Source of the DNA: Akkermansiaceae bacterium
GTDB taxonomy: Bacteria; Verrucomicrobiota; Verrucomicrobiia; Verrucomicrobiales; Akkermansiaceae
NCBI GenBank assembly: GCA_028822935.1
Contig: JAPKCM010000026.1
Location: 1 to 62,114 of the forward strand
Direction: 5' to 3'
Length of the DNA: 62,114 nucleotides
Of this stretch, positions 8,516 to 17,923 are shown one piece after another. The stretch's first letter is position 1, and every line of letters starts with the position of its first letter. Below the pieces are notes generated by a model. That model searched no databases. It saw nothing but the letters and a program-made list of their open reading frames with translations, and was not told the origin of the DNA. A program made the position numbers and the translations under genes.

Positions 8516-11479
8516 GTGAGCACCTTCATGACTCGGGTCTCGAATCTCTTTAAAACAGCCCTTTTTGTGGTGTTTCTGTCGGCGGGTGGTGCACATGCAA
8601 AGCAGCCCAATGTTCTCTTCCTTGCCGTTGATGACATGAATGACTGGATCGGGTCTCTTGGTGCGACTCCGCGGGCGATCACGCCGAATCTCGATAAGCT
8701 GGCGGCGCGGGGAGTTAATTTTTCAAATGCGCATACGCCGGGAGTTTATTGTGCGCCGGCGCGGGCAGCCATTTTTTCAGGGCAGTTTGCTTCTACAACG
8801 GGTTGCTACCGCTCGACAGATTATTTTACCGATCATCCGGAGATCGAAGGGCTGCCGCTAAGTTTTTCAAAAGCGGGATACACTACTTTAGGAGTTGGAA
8901 AACTTTACCATCATATGCCGGGAAGCATCGATGTGCGGGGATGGGATGAATTTCATCTGCGGAAGCCATCGCAGCGCAAGGAAGGTTGGTCCTTGGACAA
9001 TTGGACCGAGGAAACTCCTTTTCCCGATCCTTTTCCCGCGAGTGTCTTTAATAAAGGAAAGGAAATTAAAGGAGGATTGTTTTTGGAATGGGCCGGATTG
9101 CCCAATGAAAAGGAAGAAGAGATGGCGGACACCATACGGGTTAATTGGGCAGCGGATCAGTTGAGGAAGAAGCACGAGAAGCCCTTCTTCCTTGCCTGTG
9201 GAATCTACGCACCGCACTTCCCGAACTATTGTCCGCAGAAATACTTTGATTTATATGATCGCGATAAGATCGAGCTGCCGCCGATCAAGGCTGACGATCT
9301 AGAGGATTTGCCGGAACGGATGAAGAGGGCGAAAATGGCCCGCTCCAAGATTCATAAGGAGCTTGAGGTCAAAGGAGCGGTCAAGGATGCGATTCATGGT
9401 TATCTCGCTTGCATGAGTTACGCCGATGCCATGATGGGGCGAGTTCTCGATGCCCTTGAGAAAAGTCCTTATGCCGATAACACCATCGTGGTGCTTTGGA
9501 GTGACCACGGATACCACCACGGCGAGAAGTATGATTGGGGAAAGCACACTCTTTGGGAACGGACATCCAATGTTCCCTTCATCTGGGCCGGTCCCGGCGT
9601 GAAGAAGGGCGCGGTTACTGATGTGACTGCGAGCTTGATCGACATGTATCCTACCTTTGTCGAGATGTGTGGCCTTCCCAAGCCTCACCAGAGACTCGAG
9701 GGGACTTCATTGTCATCGACCTTAGAGAAACCGGAGGTTGCCAAGGACCGTGATGTTTACCTGCCCTACATGGCTCCCGGTGAGTATGCCATCATCAACA
9801 AGGACTGGCGTTATATCACCTATGGGAAAGATGGAGAGGAGCTCTACGACTTGAAGGTTGACCCCAATGAGTGGAATAACTTGGCCAATGATTCGAAGTA
9901 CGATGAAACTAGGAAGTTACTTCAGAAATCCGCGCCGAAGAAATTTGCTCCGGCGGCTCCCAAGCGGACGATTGGAAAAGACCTCATCATTGAGGGAGAG
10001 ACGTTTCGTTGGCGCAAAGAGGGTGAAAAAGTTGCTCCAAAAAAAACGGCGCAGAGCGGAAAGAAAAAGGGGAACAAGAAGAACGTTCTTTTGATCGTCT
10101 GTGATGATCTCAACACCCACGTTTCTTCGTCCGGATACGATCACATCAAAACCCCGGCGCTCGCGAATCTTTCCTCGAATGCGATGACCTTCAATCGGGC
10201 CTTCTGTCAGTACCCGGTTTGTGGTCCTTCGCGAGCTTCGTTTCTCAACGGGCTTTATCCGCAATCGAGTGGTGTGATTGATAACAAGGCCGATATTCGC
10301 CAAACCCGCCCCGGGACGCTTTCGATGCCGCAGTTTTTTAAGGAAAATGGTTATTGGACGGGGAGTGTAGGGAAGGTGTTTCACTCGCCTCGTCATGAAC
10401 ATGGCGAGATCGCCTGGAACGAGTTTCATCGTTTCAACAACGACGAGCTTCCCGTGGTGGCGAAGGCCCGGAAGAAGTTTGAGGCTGAGAATGGCTCCGT
10501 GGAGTTGCCCAAGAATCGCAAGGCCTGGCGGACTCTTGAAAAGAAGGCCAAATCGAAGCTCGATGCCCAGACTCCGCCGGGATACGGCCCGAGCGGATTG
10601 ACCGACGAACAACACAAGGACGGTAAGAACGCTAGAACGGTTGCGCGTTGGTTGAAGGAAAAGCCGAACGGGAAGAAGCCGTTTTTCATTACCTGTGGAA
10701 TTCAAAAACCCCACGTTCCTTTCCTGGTTCCTCAGCAGTATTTTGAGCTCTATCCTCCCGAATCGATTAGTTACACCCCGGAGAAAGCCAACCTTTGGGA
10801 CAAGATTCCCCGCAAGGCAATCAACACCCGCTTCAAGGATTTTGGCTTTGAAGAGTCCAAGGAAAACGATGCCCTCCGTCGAGAATACATGCAGGCCTAT
10901 CATGCCTGTGTTTCATTCATCGACGCCCAGATCAAGATCGTGCTCGATTCCCTTAAAGAGAGCGGCGAGTGGGAGAACACCATTGTCATTTTCACGTCGG
11001 ATCACGGCTACCATCTCGGGGATCATTTCCTTTGGGGGAAGGTGACTCTTTTTGATATCGGGGCCAAGGTGCCCTTCATTGTTCACGCTCCCGGATTGAC
11101 AAAGCCGGGAACGCGCTCCGAGGCCATGGTCGAGCTGATCGATATCTATCCAACTCTTGCCCAGTTGACCGGGTTGACTCCTCCGGGTCACTTGCAGGGG
11201 GCTTCGTTGTGTCCGCTGCTGGATCACCCGGAACGACTTGGAAAGAAGAAGTATGCCTACAGCATTGTGACGCGGGGGAAGGATATGGGTTATGCTCTCC
11301 GCAATCAAAGGTGGCGCTATGGCAAGTGGCCGGATGGCGAGGAACTCTACAACCTGACCAATGATCCGGAAGAGAAGAACAACCTTGTGAAGAAGGATGG
11401 GCTTGAACATCGCCTCGGGGAGTTCCGTCGGGTTTTGCAGATTAGGCAAGAACAGGCCGCAAAGCGTCGCCGGCCATGA
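8516..11479 (+). CDS. Two-headed sulfatase (two fused sulfatase domains)
   Basis: This 987-residue secreted protein holds two complete type I sulfatase domains in one chain. Domain 1 (about 30-500) opens [13 protein letters not shown] and carries the formylglycine signature CAPAR at Cys79. Domain 2 (about 523-980) opens [11 protein letters not shown] and carries CGPSR at Cys569. Both have late HGYHxG motifs ([15 protein letters not shown] and [14 protein letters not shown]). A lysine-rich linker (about 508-524) joins them. Each cysteine would need a formylglycine-generating enzyme, not seen here. Both domains look iduronate-2-sulfatase/choline-sulfatase-like, pointing to sulfated polysaccharides. 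The start is a GTG; the ATG at 8528 also gives a signal peptide. Its stop overlaps the start of a decayed third sulfatase. Confidence 0.9.
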   Translation: MSTFMTRVSNLFKTALFVVFLSAGGAHAKQPNVLFLAVDDMNDWIGSLGATPRAITPNLDKLAARGVNFSNAHTPGVYCAPARAAIFSGQFASTTGCYRSTDYFTDHPEIEGLPLSFSKAGYTTLGVGKLYHHMPGSIDVRGWDEFHLRKPSQRKEGWSLDNWTEETPFPDPFPASVFNKGKEIKGGLFLEWAGLPNEKEEEMADTIRVNWAADQLRKKHEKPFFLACGIYAPHFPNYCPQKYFDLYDRDKIELPPIKADDLEDLPERMKRAKMARSKIHKELEVKGAVKDAIHGYLACMSYADAMMGRVLDALEKSPYADNTIVVLWSDHGYHHGEKYDWGKHTLWERTSNVPFIWAGPGVKKGAVTDVTASLIDMYPTFVEMCGLPKPHQRLEGTSLSSTLEKPEVAKDRDVYLPYMAPGEYAIINKDWRYITYGKDGEELYDLKVDPNEWNNLANDSKYDETRKLLQKSAPKKFAPAAPKRTIGKDLIIEGETFRWRKEGEKVAPKKTAQSGKKKGNKKNVLLIVCDDLNTHVSSSGYDHIKTPALANLSSNAMTFNRAFCQYPVCGPSRASFLNGLYPQSSGVIDNKADIRQTRPGTLSMPQFFKENGYWTGSVGKVFHSPRHEHGEIAWNEFHRFNNDELPVVAKARKKFEAENGSVELPKNRKAWRTLEKKAKSKLDAQTPPGYGPSGLTDEQHKDGKNARTVARWLKEKPNGKKPFFITCGIQKPHVPFLVPQQYFELYPPESISYTPEKANLWDKIPRKAINTRFKDFGFEESKENDALRREYMQAYHACVSFIDAQIKIVLDSLKESGEWENTIVIFTSDHGYHLGDHFLWGKVTLFDIGAKVPFIVHAPGLTKPGTRSEAMVELIDIYPTLAQLTGLTPPGHLQGASLCPLLDHPERLGKKKYAYSIVTRGKDMGYALRNQRWRYGKWPDGEELYNLTNDPEEKNNLVKKDGLEHRLGEFRRVLQIRQEQAAKRRRP

Positions 11480-11826
11480 GGAGAATTCTTTCAGTAAATC
11501 GGCTTGGTAAGTGGTTTTGCGCTGGCGGCCCAACGACCGAACATTGTTTTGATTGTCACCTCCACGGTGTGTTCTCTCTCACATTATAGCTTTTTGACCG
11601 ATCGGTTTGCGGGTCGTTGTGAAGGCGAGAAATTCCTTGAGGAGCACCCTTCCGGTGACCAAAATCAGGTTGAGAATATCGGAGAGCTGGAACCGGAGCG
11701 CTGGAATCTTCCCAAAGTTCTCCGGAAAAACGGCTATCGAAAGGGGGTTGTCGGGAAGTCCCACATGGTTAGGGTCGCCTTTACTGCTGGAAATTTTCTT
11801 TTGGCGGGAGGACTCGGGACCCGCTA
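11476..11826 (+). pseudogene. Decayed third sulfatase
   Basis: This is a clear sulfatase wreck. An ATG at 11476 overlaps the stop of the two-headed sulfatase and starts a signal-like peptide ([11 protein letters not shown]), but a +1 frame change is needed to continue into LAAQRPNIVLIVT, the usual sulfatase opening. The metal-binding DD segment that should follow is missing, and the sequence jumps to STVCSLSHYSFLTDRFAGR. This resembles an active-site region of type CSPSRYSFLTGRFAGR with Pro changed to Leu and Arg to His. Recognisable sequence continues to GYRKGVVGKSHM, then stops just before the half-palindrome at 11827. Frameshift, internal deletion, active-site loss and 3' truncation make function very unlikely. 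Confidence 0.8.
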
Positions 11827-11859
11827 GTGGACCGGAGCGGAGGGGGAGAAAGGGGGTTG
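11827..11859 (+). repeat. Half copy of the palindromic repeat at a gene junction
   Basis: This matches 7098-7130 at 31 of 33 bases and matches the reverse complement of the left arm (7073-7097) apart from one G in a G-run. Only one arm is present. The decayed sulfatase ends immediately to its left and the truncated CobW gene ends immediately to its right, so the repeat marks the joint between two broken genes. Confidence 0.75.
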
Positions 11860-11860
11860 G

Positions 11861-12196
11861 CCATGGGCGGGCAGCGCCGGTAATCTCGCAGAGAACGAGA
11901 GGTGGAGCAGGGTCAAGCGTAGGGATCTCTTTGAGAACTGCTCCTGCCGAGTCATGAAGTTGCTCGCGGGCATGGCTCCCGTGTAACGCCGCCAAACCAC
12001 CTATGAGACGACCTAGAGAAGGTTTTGAGTTTTCATCCGAGAGCAGTTTTGCGTCGAGCCCAAATTCACTCAAGTCCTCTACGATTACCGGAGCATCTTT
12101 AAGCGTCGCGTCGCGTGGCCAATGCCGGAGGAGCGTGGTCTTACCTGAGCCGAGGAAGCCGCAAAGGGTAACGATGGAAACAGAGTCCGAATTCAT
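11861..12196 (-). pseudogene. Truncated CobW/P47K-family GTPase, N-terminal fragment
   Basis: The minus-strand frame starts MNSDSVSIVTLCGFLGSGKT, with a Walker A P-loop (GFLGSGKTTLL) typical of CobW/YjiA/ZNG metal-chaperone GTPases. It continues to LVLCEITGAARPWP, the family motif that usually reads ETTG followed by P. Similarity then stops within a base or two of the repeat at 11827-11859, after about 112 residues out of the roughly 300-400 normal for the family. The open frame runs on to residue 205 only by reading antisense through the decayed sulfatase. The usual CxCC metal motif is not visible. I treat it as a truncated, non-functional gene. Confidence 0.75.
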
Positions 12197-12486
12197 AAAT
12201 TAGATTTCTAAGAGTCATTCACATGGGAGGATCCGTGAGCTTCGAAAAATAGTGAAGAACGAAACAAAAACGAAGCCGCTGTGGGGCCTCAAAGTTTTTT
12301 GGACACCTGTTACAAAGGCAAGTAATCCGCATTAAATATTCAGATTATTGAAGCTCTTCCCCCCAGTTGAGATCTATCCTAAATAACTTCGAAAAGCTGC
12401 CCAGATTTGGATTGGTCACGTCGAGATGAAAACGACGTTCCGTTTTTGGCCATTGATTTCTTCAGCTTGTGAAACCAGCATTTTGC
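12197..12486. other. 290-bp intergenic region
   Basis: This lies between the start of the truncated CobW fragment and the start of the lactonase-family gene. I see no RNA gene, no convincing promoter and no repeat in it. Confidence 0.5.
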
Positions 12487-13626
12487 ATGACCCGATTTCA
12501 GAAGCTTGTATTCCTCCTGGCGCTCACCGTTCCCGCCGCTGTAGCTACCGAAACGCTCGTTTATCTCGGAACTTACACGGGTGACCAGAGCAAAGGGATC
12601 TACCGTTCAACTCTCGATGAAGCAACCGGCGAACTGTCTGATCCGGTACTCGCCGCGGAGCTGGAGAACCCGTCCTTCCTTGTCGTAAGTCCGGACCAAA
12701 AGTATCTTTTCGCCGTTTCCGAAAATGGAATATTCAAAGGCAAAGAGGGTGGCGGCGTCAGTTCGTTCGTGATTGGCCAAAACGGAGGGTTGACGCTTAT
12801 CAACCAGGTGAACTCCGGCGGCGGCGCGCCCTGTCATATTTCAACAGATCCTGAAGGCAAGAGTGTCTTGGTCGCCAACTACAGCGGCGGCAGCACCTCA
12901 AGTTACCAAATTACCGCCGATGGAAAGCTCGTTTCGCCAGCTACTGGCGCATTTATTCAGCATGAAGGCCAAGGTGCTCAGGTTCCTCGTCAAGCTTCGC
13001 CGCATGCGCACTCCGTGAATGTTGGCTTGTCCGGCAAACGCGCGTATGTCGCGGATTTGGGTTTAGACAAAGTTCTTATTTACAAACTCGAAGCAGGTGC
13101 TGGAACGATCGCACCAAACGACCCGCCGTTTCTCAAATTGCCGGATGCGAGCGGGCCGCGACACTTTTCGTTTCATCCGAGCGGCAAGTGGGCCTACACG
13201 AATTTAGAGATGTCGCTGCAAGTTGCAGCGTTGAGTCACGACGCGGAAACCGGCGCGCTCGCAGTCCTGGAAATTGAATCGACTGTGCCGGTTGGAACGG
13301 AGCGTAAAGGCAATAGTACCGCTGAGTGTTTGGTGCATCCAACAGGAAAGTGGGTTTACGTTTCTAACCGAGGCCATAACTCAATCGCGGCGTTCGCAAT
13401 TGACCAGAAAACCGGGAAGCTTGATTTCATCGAGCGCGAATCCACGCAGGGCAAGACCCCGCGAAATTTCGGCATCGATCCCAGCGGCAAGTTTCTCATC
13501 GCCGGCAACCAGGGCTCCGGCGATGTTGTCGTGCTAAAGATCAATCAGGAAACTGGCTCTTTGGATCCAACCGGCCATAAAATCGAAGTTCCGTCCGCTG
13601 TTTGTATTCGCTTCTTGAAACGTTAG
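12487..13626 (+). CDS. Lactonase-family beta-propeller (6-phosphogluconolactonase-like), secreted
   Basis: This 379-residue protein has a signal peptide (RFQKLVFLLALTVPAAVA). The mature part opens TLVYLGTYTGDQSKGIY, the hallmark of the YbhE-type seven-bladed lactonase family. Further family motifs are GGAPCHIS, LVANYSGGS, SPHAHSVN, DLGLDKV, GPRHFSFHP and ISNRGHNS-like VSNRGHNSIAAF. Cytosolic members hydrolyse 6-phosphogluconolactone; a secreted one probably acts on another lactone or a sugar-derived compound. A GTG 18 bp upstream (12469) is in frame, but the ATG gives a cleaner signal peptide. Its place beside sulfatases and a PQQ propeller suggests extracytoplasmic carbohydrate breakdown, which is inference. 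Confidence 0.85.
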   Translation: MTRFQKLVFLLALTVPAAVATETLVYLGTYTGDQSKGIYRSTLDEATGELSDPVLAAELENPSFLVVSPDQKYLFAVSENGIFKGKEGGGVSSFVIGQNGGLTLINQVNSGGGAPCHISTDPEGKSVLVANYSGGSTSSYQITADGKLVSPATGAFIQHEGQGAQVPRQASPHAHSVNVGLSGKRAYVADLGLDKVLIYKLEAGAGTIAPNDPPFLKLPDASGPRHFSFHPSGKWAYTNLEMSLQVAALSHDAETGALAVLEIESTVPVGTERKGNSTAECLVHPTGKWVYVSNRGHNSIAAFAIDQKTGKLDFIERESTQGKTPRNFGIDPSGKFLIAGNQGSGDVVVLKINQETGSLDPTGHKIEVPSAVCIRFLKR

Positions 13627-13748
13627 GGAGGGGCAATGAAACCGATAGCGAACGCTCAGTTTCATATGAGGAAACGCGTGTGAAATGAATTCGTTTTGAT
13701 ATTTCCGCTCGTTAAAATCCTGTTTGTGTTGATTGCTCAAGTGAGAGT

Positions 13749-14093
13749 TTAGCGTAGGACGACAAAATAGGTTTCACCTGCTGGGATATTAAGTGAAATT
13801 TCTGGGCTTATCTTAAGCTTCCTCCCGTCACGTAATAAGGTGGCGCTGGAAACTGATATTTGCGGTGTCAATATAACACGTGCGATCTTGTCTTTCTGCA
13901 CAACAGCAGGTTCGGTGGGTTTCTTAATCACGTCTTCGTTATTGACGATCTCGACGATCCAGCCGAGTGCGGTGCGCTTGATCTGGTATTGCACCGGATC
14001 ACCTTCTACCCGAACGGGGGCACGCCAGAGCCACTCAAAAATGAAACGACCAGCTATTAAGTTGCTCGCTTTTTTATGAGCTAATAGAGCCAA
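13749..14093 (-). pseudogene. Orphan C-terminal fragment of an unrecognised protein
   Basis: About 114 residues are open from a possible TTG at 14093, directly after the stop of the DUF3108 gene. The sequence reads like a beta-sandwich end (IAGRFIFEWLWRAPV, ALGWIVEIVNNEDVI, ARVILTPQISVSSATLL, SLNIPAGETYFVVLR), as in C-terminal domains of glycoside hydrolases or other large secreted enzymes. There is no good start codon and no signal peptide; the same frame upstream lies inside the DUF3108 gene and looks like noise. I infer a remnant of a larger deleted gene. A small real protein translated from the TTG cannot be excluded. Confidence 0.4.
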
Positions 14094-14094
14094 T

Positions 14095-14898
14095 TTAGAG
14101 CACTTCTTGCTTGGTAAGCAGGATGCGGACGTCGCCAACGTAGACTGCAGCGCGAATTTCGATTGGAATACGCCACTCATCGTCGCTGAGCCAGACAGTG
14201 GCTGATTTGAGCTTCTTGTAGGCCTTGAGCTCCATCTTGTCGTCGATTTTCTCCATCGAGACATCGAGTTTGATGCACTTGCGGCCTCGATGAGTGTCGC
14301 GACCAAGGACTTTGATGCGCGAAAGATAAGGGGTGGCGACTGGATGGAAGGGCATCACCACTTTGTCCCCATTTTTCAGGGGCATACTACGGATTTGCAG
14401 GAGGCCGCTAAAGAGATCGAGCGAGTTGGGATAAGGATAGCTTTCTTTCGTCGTGCTAACTTTACCTCCTCGGGTCTTTTTTTCCGACCCGGTGACGCCT
14501 TTGGAGGTGAAGCGATATTCTTGCTTGGTAAGTTTGTCCCGTTCCTTTTCGGAACCCACAAATAGGATGGGCCGGAGGGTCCTTGGGTTTTGGAAACTGA
14601 TGTAGTTGAATTGAAAGGGGAAAAGGGCGTGCGCCCAGCCGGTGCTCCCTCCGTAGCCCTGGCAGATGAAATGCTTGGGGTATTTCGGATCCTTCTTTCC
14701 AAAGATGATGGCCATATTTCCGGCCTTGAGTTTGCCATCCCAGGAAAGGTCGTAGGAGAGTTTCGTGGGGCTTATCCTCTTGAGAGAACCGTTTTTGGGA
14801 ATATTGACTTCCTTTTGCCAACCAAGTGAGAAAAGAGTGGAGGCAAAGATGATGGTGCCGATTTTCAGGATTAACATTCTGCTTAATAAACGGGACAA
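14095..14898 (-). CDS. DUF3108 domain-containing secreted protein
   Basis: This 267-residue protein has an N-terminal hydrophobic segment (residues about 8-26) that should export it. The rest fits the DUF3108 family: PTKLSYDLSWDGKLKAGNMAI near the start, YPNSLDLFSGLLQIRSMPL in the middle, and the late KSATVWLSDDEWRIPIEI segment. The family is common in Gram-negative bacteria, is predicted periplasmic or outer-membrane associated, and has no settled function. It is transcribed away from purM, 85 bp away from that start. No regulatory site was recognised between them. Confidence 0.75.
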   Translation of the reverse strand: MSRLLSRMLILKIGTIIFASTLFSLGWQKEVNIPKNGSLKRISPTKLSYDLSWDGKLKAGNMAIIFGKKDPKYPKHFICQGYGGSTGWAHALFPFQFNYISFQNPRTLRPILFVGSEKERDKLTKQEYRFTSKGVTGSEKKTRGGKVSTTKESYPYPNSLDLFSGLLQIRSMPLKNGDKVVMPFHPVATPYLSRIKVLGRDTHRGRKCIKLDVSMEKIDDKMELKAYKKLKSATVWLSDDEWRIPIEIRAAVYVGDVRILLTKQEVL

Positions 14899-14983
14899 AG
14901 AGTGAAGTTATTCACGAATATCGAAAATGCTCAGGGAAAAGGCGTGACGGAAATGGGTGAGGCGCTAAAACGGTGCTTCAACA

Positions 14984-15976
14984 ATGGCGAGCAAGGTTAC
15001 TTACCAAGATGCGGGTGTTGACACTCGAGCCGCTGCCGCGCTGGTCAGCGACATCAAATCGGATGTCGCACGGACCCAAAAACAGCGGCAACTTTTCAAC
15101 TCCTTCGGCCTCTTTGCCGCAGCATTCGATCTGAGTGATTACCGTGAACCGGTGATTGTGACGGGCTGCGATGGTGTGGGGACGAAGGTTGAACTCCTCC
15201 TGGAGCATGGGATGGAAAAGGAGGCGGGGAAGGATCTGATTGCAATGTCGGTGAACGACATTATCACGACCGGTGGTGACCCACTTCTCTTTCTCGATTA
15301 TATAGGAATCGCTAAACTTGATCCCGAGCGGATCAAAAAGCTCATCTCAGGAATGTGTGACTACCTTGAGGACTGCGGATGTATTCTCGCAGGTGGTGAA
15401 ACAGCAGAAATGCCCGGCATTGTCCCTCCCGATGTAGTGGAGCTTTCTGGATTTTGTATCGGAGCGGTGGAGAAGAAAGATCTCATCAACCCTGAGACGG
15501 TGGAGATTGGAGACCTTTTTGTAGGATATGCTTCCGACGGATTTCACGCAAACGGCTGGAGTTTGGTTCGTCGGCTTCTCGAAGAGCATCGAGGAGAGTT
15601 TTCTGATGAGGAGCTGCGCGAAATGCTCGCACCCACTCGTCTTTACCATGACGCCGTGAATGATCTGAAAGCGAAGGGTGTCAATGTCCGAGCCTTTGCT
15701 CATATCACAGGTGGTGGACTTCCTGAGAATCTCGAGCGCCTCTTCAAAGGGAAAGGTGGCGATCTTGAAATTCCTTATTGGGAAAACGGCCCTGTGCAAA
15801 AGTTGCTGGCCCATACCGATCCTGATGACCGTTTCCATACCTTTAACATGGGAATCGGATGGGTTGCCATCGTCCCAGCAGATCAAGCGGTGGAAGCCTG
15901 CCAGGCAGGGCCTGGTGGAGTCATTCTGGGTGAAGTGCGTGAAGGTGATGGAATCACCGTAAAGGTTCAGTCCTAA
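14984..15976 (+). CDS. purM: Phosphoribosylformylglycinamidine cyclo-ligase (AIR synthase)
   Basis: This 330-residue cytosolic enzyme makes aminoimidazole ribotide from FGAM with ATP, the fifth step of purine synthesis. Visible family marks are YQDAGVDTRAAAALVSDIK at the start, TGCDGVGTKVELL, the AMSVNDIITTGGDPLLFLDY block, CILAGGETAEMPG, SDGFHANGWSLVR and AHITGGGLPENLER. The length is normal. purF follows after 12 bp, so the two form a purine unit. The ATG start has no Shine-Dalgarno sequence. Confidence 0.97.
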   Translation: MASKVTYQDAGVDTRAAAALVSDIKSDVARTQKQRQLFNSFGLFAAAFDLSDYREPVIVTGCDGVGTKVELLLEHGMEKEAGKDLIAMSVNDIITTGGDPLLFLDYIGIAKLDPERIKKLISGMCDYLEDCGCILAGGETAEMPGIVPPDVVELSGFCIGAVEKKDLINPETVEIGDLFVGYASDGFHANGWSLVRRLLEEHRGEFSDEELREMLAPTRLYHDAVNDLKAKGVNVRAFAHITGGGLPENLERLFKGKGGDLEIPYWENGPVQKLLAHTDPDDRFHTFNMGIGWVAIVPADQAVEACQAGPGGVILGEVREGDGITVKVQS

Positions 15977-15988
15977 GTTTTTTAGAGC

Positions 15989-17917
15989 ATGAGCGACCCT
16001 CTTAAACACGAATGCGGCATCGCGGTGGTGCGCTTAAAAAAACCCTTGGCCTACTTTCAGGATCGTTATGGTTCGGCCCTTTGGGGTTTTAATAAATTGT
16101 TCCTCCTGATGGAGAAGCAACATAACAGAGGTCAGGATGGTGTAGGGATCGGTTGTGCCAAAATTGGTATGCCGGCAGGGCAGCCTTACATTTTTCGCCG
16201 TCGAGATTCGAAGAAAGACTCGCTTGCGAAGCTCTTCAGAACCGAGTTGAAAAGCATCGATAAGATGACCCGCAATGGGGTCATTGATCCCAATAATCCA
16301 GAGGATCTTCGGAACAATTTTGATTTTGCAGGAGATGTTTATTTGGGTCACCTGCGCTATGGAACTTCCGGTGAATTCGATTCAGGATCTTGTCATCCTT
16401 ACCTTCGCCGAAGCAACTGGCCGACTCGCACCTTGATGGTGATGGGAAATTTTAATATGACCAACTCCGGTGATTTGAATCAGCGGATGATGGATCGTGG
16501 ACAGCACCCAGTAATTGGAACCGATACTCAAACGGTTTTGGAAGAGATCGGTTTCCATCTCGATGAGGCGCATACCGATATCTATCGGGAGCTCAAACAT
16601 GAAGGGATTCCCGGCGATCAGACCGCGGCTCTCATTTCCGAACGGCTTAATACGGGTCACATCGTTTCCGAATCGGCCAAGGGCTGGGATGGGGGATACT
16701 GCATTTGCGGAGTTGTTGGAAATGGTGACCTTTTTGTGATGCGTGATCCTCATGGGATTCGACCCTGTCATTACTTGGAGACCGATGAGTTTATCGCCTT
16801 CGCTTCCGAACGCGTTCCTCTCATGACCGTCTTCGAAGCTGCTGAAGAGGATGTGAAGGTTTTTGAGTCAGGCACTGTGATGACAGTGAAGAGCAATGGG
16901 GAAGTGAGCAGCGAGCGCTTTGCGCCCGAATGCGAGCAGACTCCTTGTTCCTTTGAGAAGATCTACTTTTCACGAGGGAATGATCCGACAATTTACAAGG
17001 AGCGTAAGGCGATGGGCGCAGCTCTTGTGGATCAGCTTATTGACTCGATTGGAGATGATTTTGACAAAGCGATCTTTTCCTTTGTCCCGAACACAGCGGA
17101 GACGGCTTACTATGGGCTGATGGATGGGCTTCGGCTTTATCGACGCAAGCAGGTGAGAGAAAATATTTGGGAGGCGATCCAGCAAGGTGAACTCACGGAA
17201 GACAGGCTCGATGATCTTATCCTTAAAAATTGGCCGGTGGGTGAAAAGATTGCGCACAAGGACATCAAGTTGCGGACCTTTATCTCCCAAGAGAGCGGCC
17301 GAAACCAGCTAGTGTCTCACATCTATGACATCTCCTATGGGGTGGTGAAGGAAGGCGATTCACTCGTGGTGCTCGATGATTCGATTGTCAGGGGGACCAC
17401 TCTCAAGCAGTCGATCTTGAAGATCCTAGCACGAACCAATCCCACGAGGATCGTCATTTGCTCCACTGCTCCACAGATCCGCTACCCCGATTGCTACGGC
17501 ATCGATATGTCAGAGATGGGGAAATTTATCGCGTTCCAGGCCACGATCAATCTTCTCGAAAAACATGGGAAGAACGCGGTGGTTGAAGAAGTCTATCAGG
17601 ACTGCCTCACTGAGATGGCCAAACCTGAGAATGAACGAAGAAATGCAGTGAAGAAGCTTTATGCTGGTTTCACAGATACTCAAATTTCGGAGGAAATTGC
17701 GAGTATCGTGTATCCTGAGGATATCGGCTGGCATGGAGAGGTTGAGGTGATTTACCTCACTGTGGAGAAGCTTCTCGAATCGATCGACGGGCCCTCTGGA
17801 GATTGGTACTTCACGGGCAACTATCCCACCGCTGGTGGCTATTCGGTGGTCAATCGCGCTTATATGCACTGGCGCGAGGGAAAGATCGGACGGAGCTACG
17901 ACCAATTACCACTCTAG
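15989..17917 (+). CDS. purF: Amidophosphoribosyltransferase, long Bacteroidetes-like form
   Basis: This enzyme catalyses the first committed step of purine synthesis (PRPP plus glutamine to phosphoribosylamine). It has an N-terminal class II glutaminase domain with Cys9 after a short propeptide (MSDPLKHEC), then KQHNRGQDG and GHLRYGT, and a C-terminal phosphoribosyltransferase domain with the PRPP loop VVLDDSIVRGTTL. At 642 residues it is about 130-170 longer than the E. coli or B. subtilis enzymes. Opening and length resemble the long form found in Bacteroidetes. Its 3' end lies 6 bp from that of the convergent exonuclease gene, with no obvious terminator between them. Confidence 0.93.
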   Translation: MSDPLKHECGIAVVRLKKPLAYFQDRYGSALWGFNKLFLLMEKQHNRGQDGVGIGCAKIGMPAGQPYIFRRRDSKKDSLAKLFRTELKSIDKMTRNGVIDPNNPEDLRNNFDFAGDVYLGHLRYGTSGEFDSGSCHPYLRRSNWPTRTLMVMGNFNMTNSGDLNQRMMDRGQHPVIGTDTQTVLEEIGFHLDEAHTDIYRELKHEGIPGDQTAALISERLNTGHIVSESAKGWDGGYCICGVVGNGDLFVMRDPHGIRPCHYLETDEFIAFASERVPLMTVFEAAEEDVKVFESGTVMTVKSNGEVSSERFAPECEQTPCSFEKIYFSRGNDPTIYKERKAMGAALVDQLIDSIGDDFDKAIFSFVPNTAETAYYGLMDGLRLYRRKQVRENIWEAIQQGELTEDRLDDLILKNWPVGEKIAHKDIKLRTFISQESGRNQLVSHIYDISYGVVKEGDSLVVLDDSIVRGTTLKQSILKILARTNPTRIVICSTAPQIRYPDCYGIDMSEMGKFIAFQATINLLEKHGKNAVVEEVYQDCLTEMAKPENERRNAVKKLYAGFTDTQISEEIASIVYPEDIGWHGEVEVIYLTVEKLLESIDGPSGDWYFTGNYPTAGGYSVVNRAYMHWREGKIGRSYDQLPL

Positions 17918-17923
17918 AAAGAA

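Noticed and set aside
11579-11860. Continuation of the CobW frame to residue 205
   Set aside because: This part reads antisense through the decayed sulfatase and the repeat and has no CobW similarity; it is a chance open frame.
13749-14306. Full 185-residue frame as one gene
   Set aside because: The first 70 residues overlap the DUF3108 gene in another frame and are low-complexity noise; only the last 114 look like protein.
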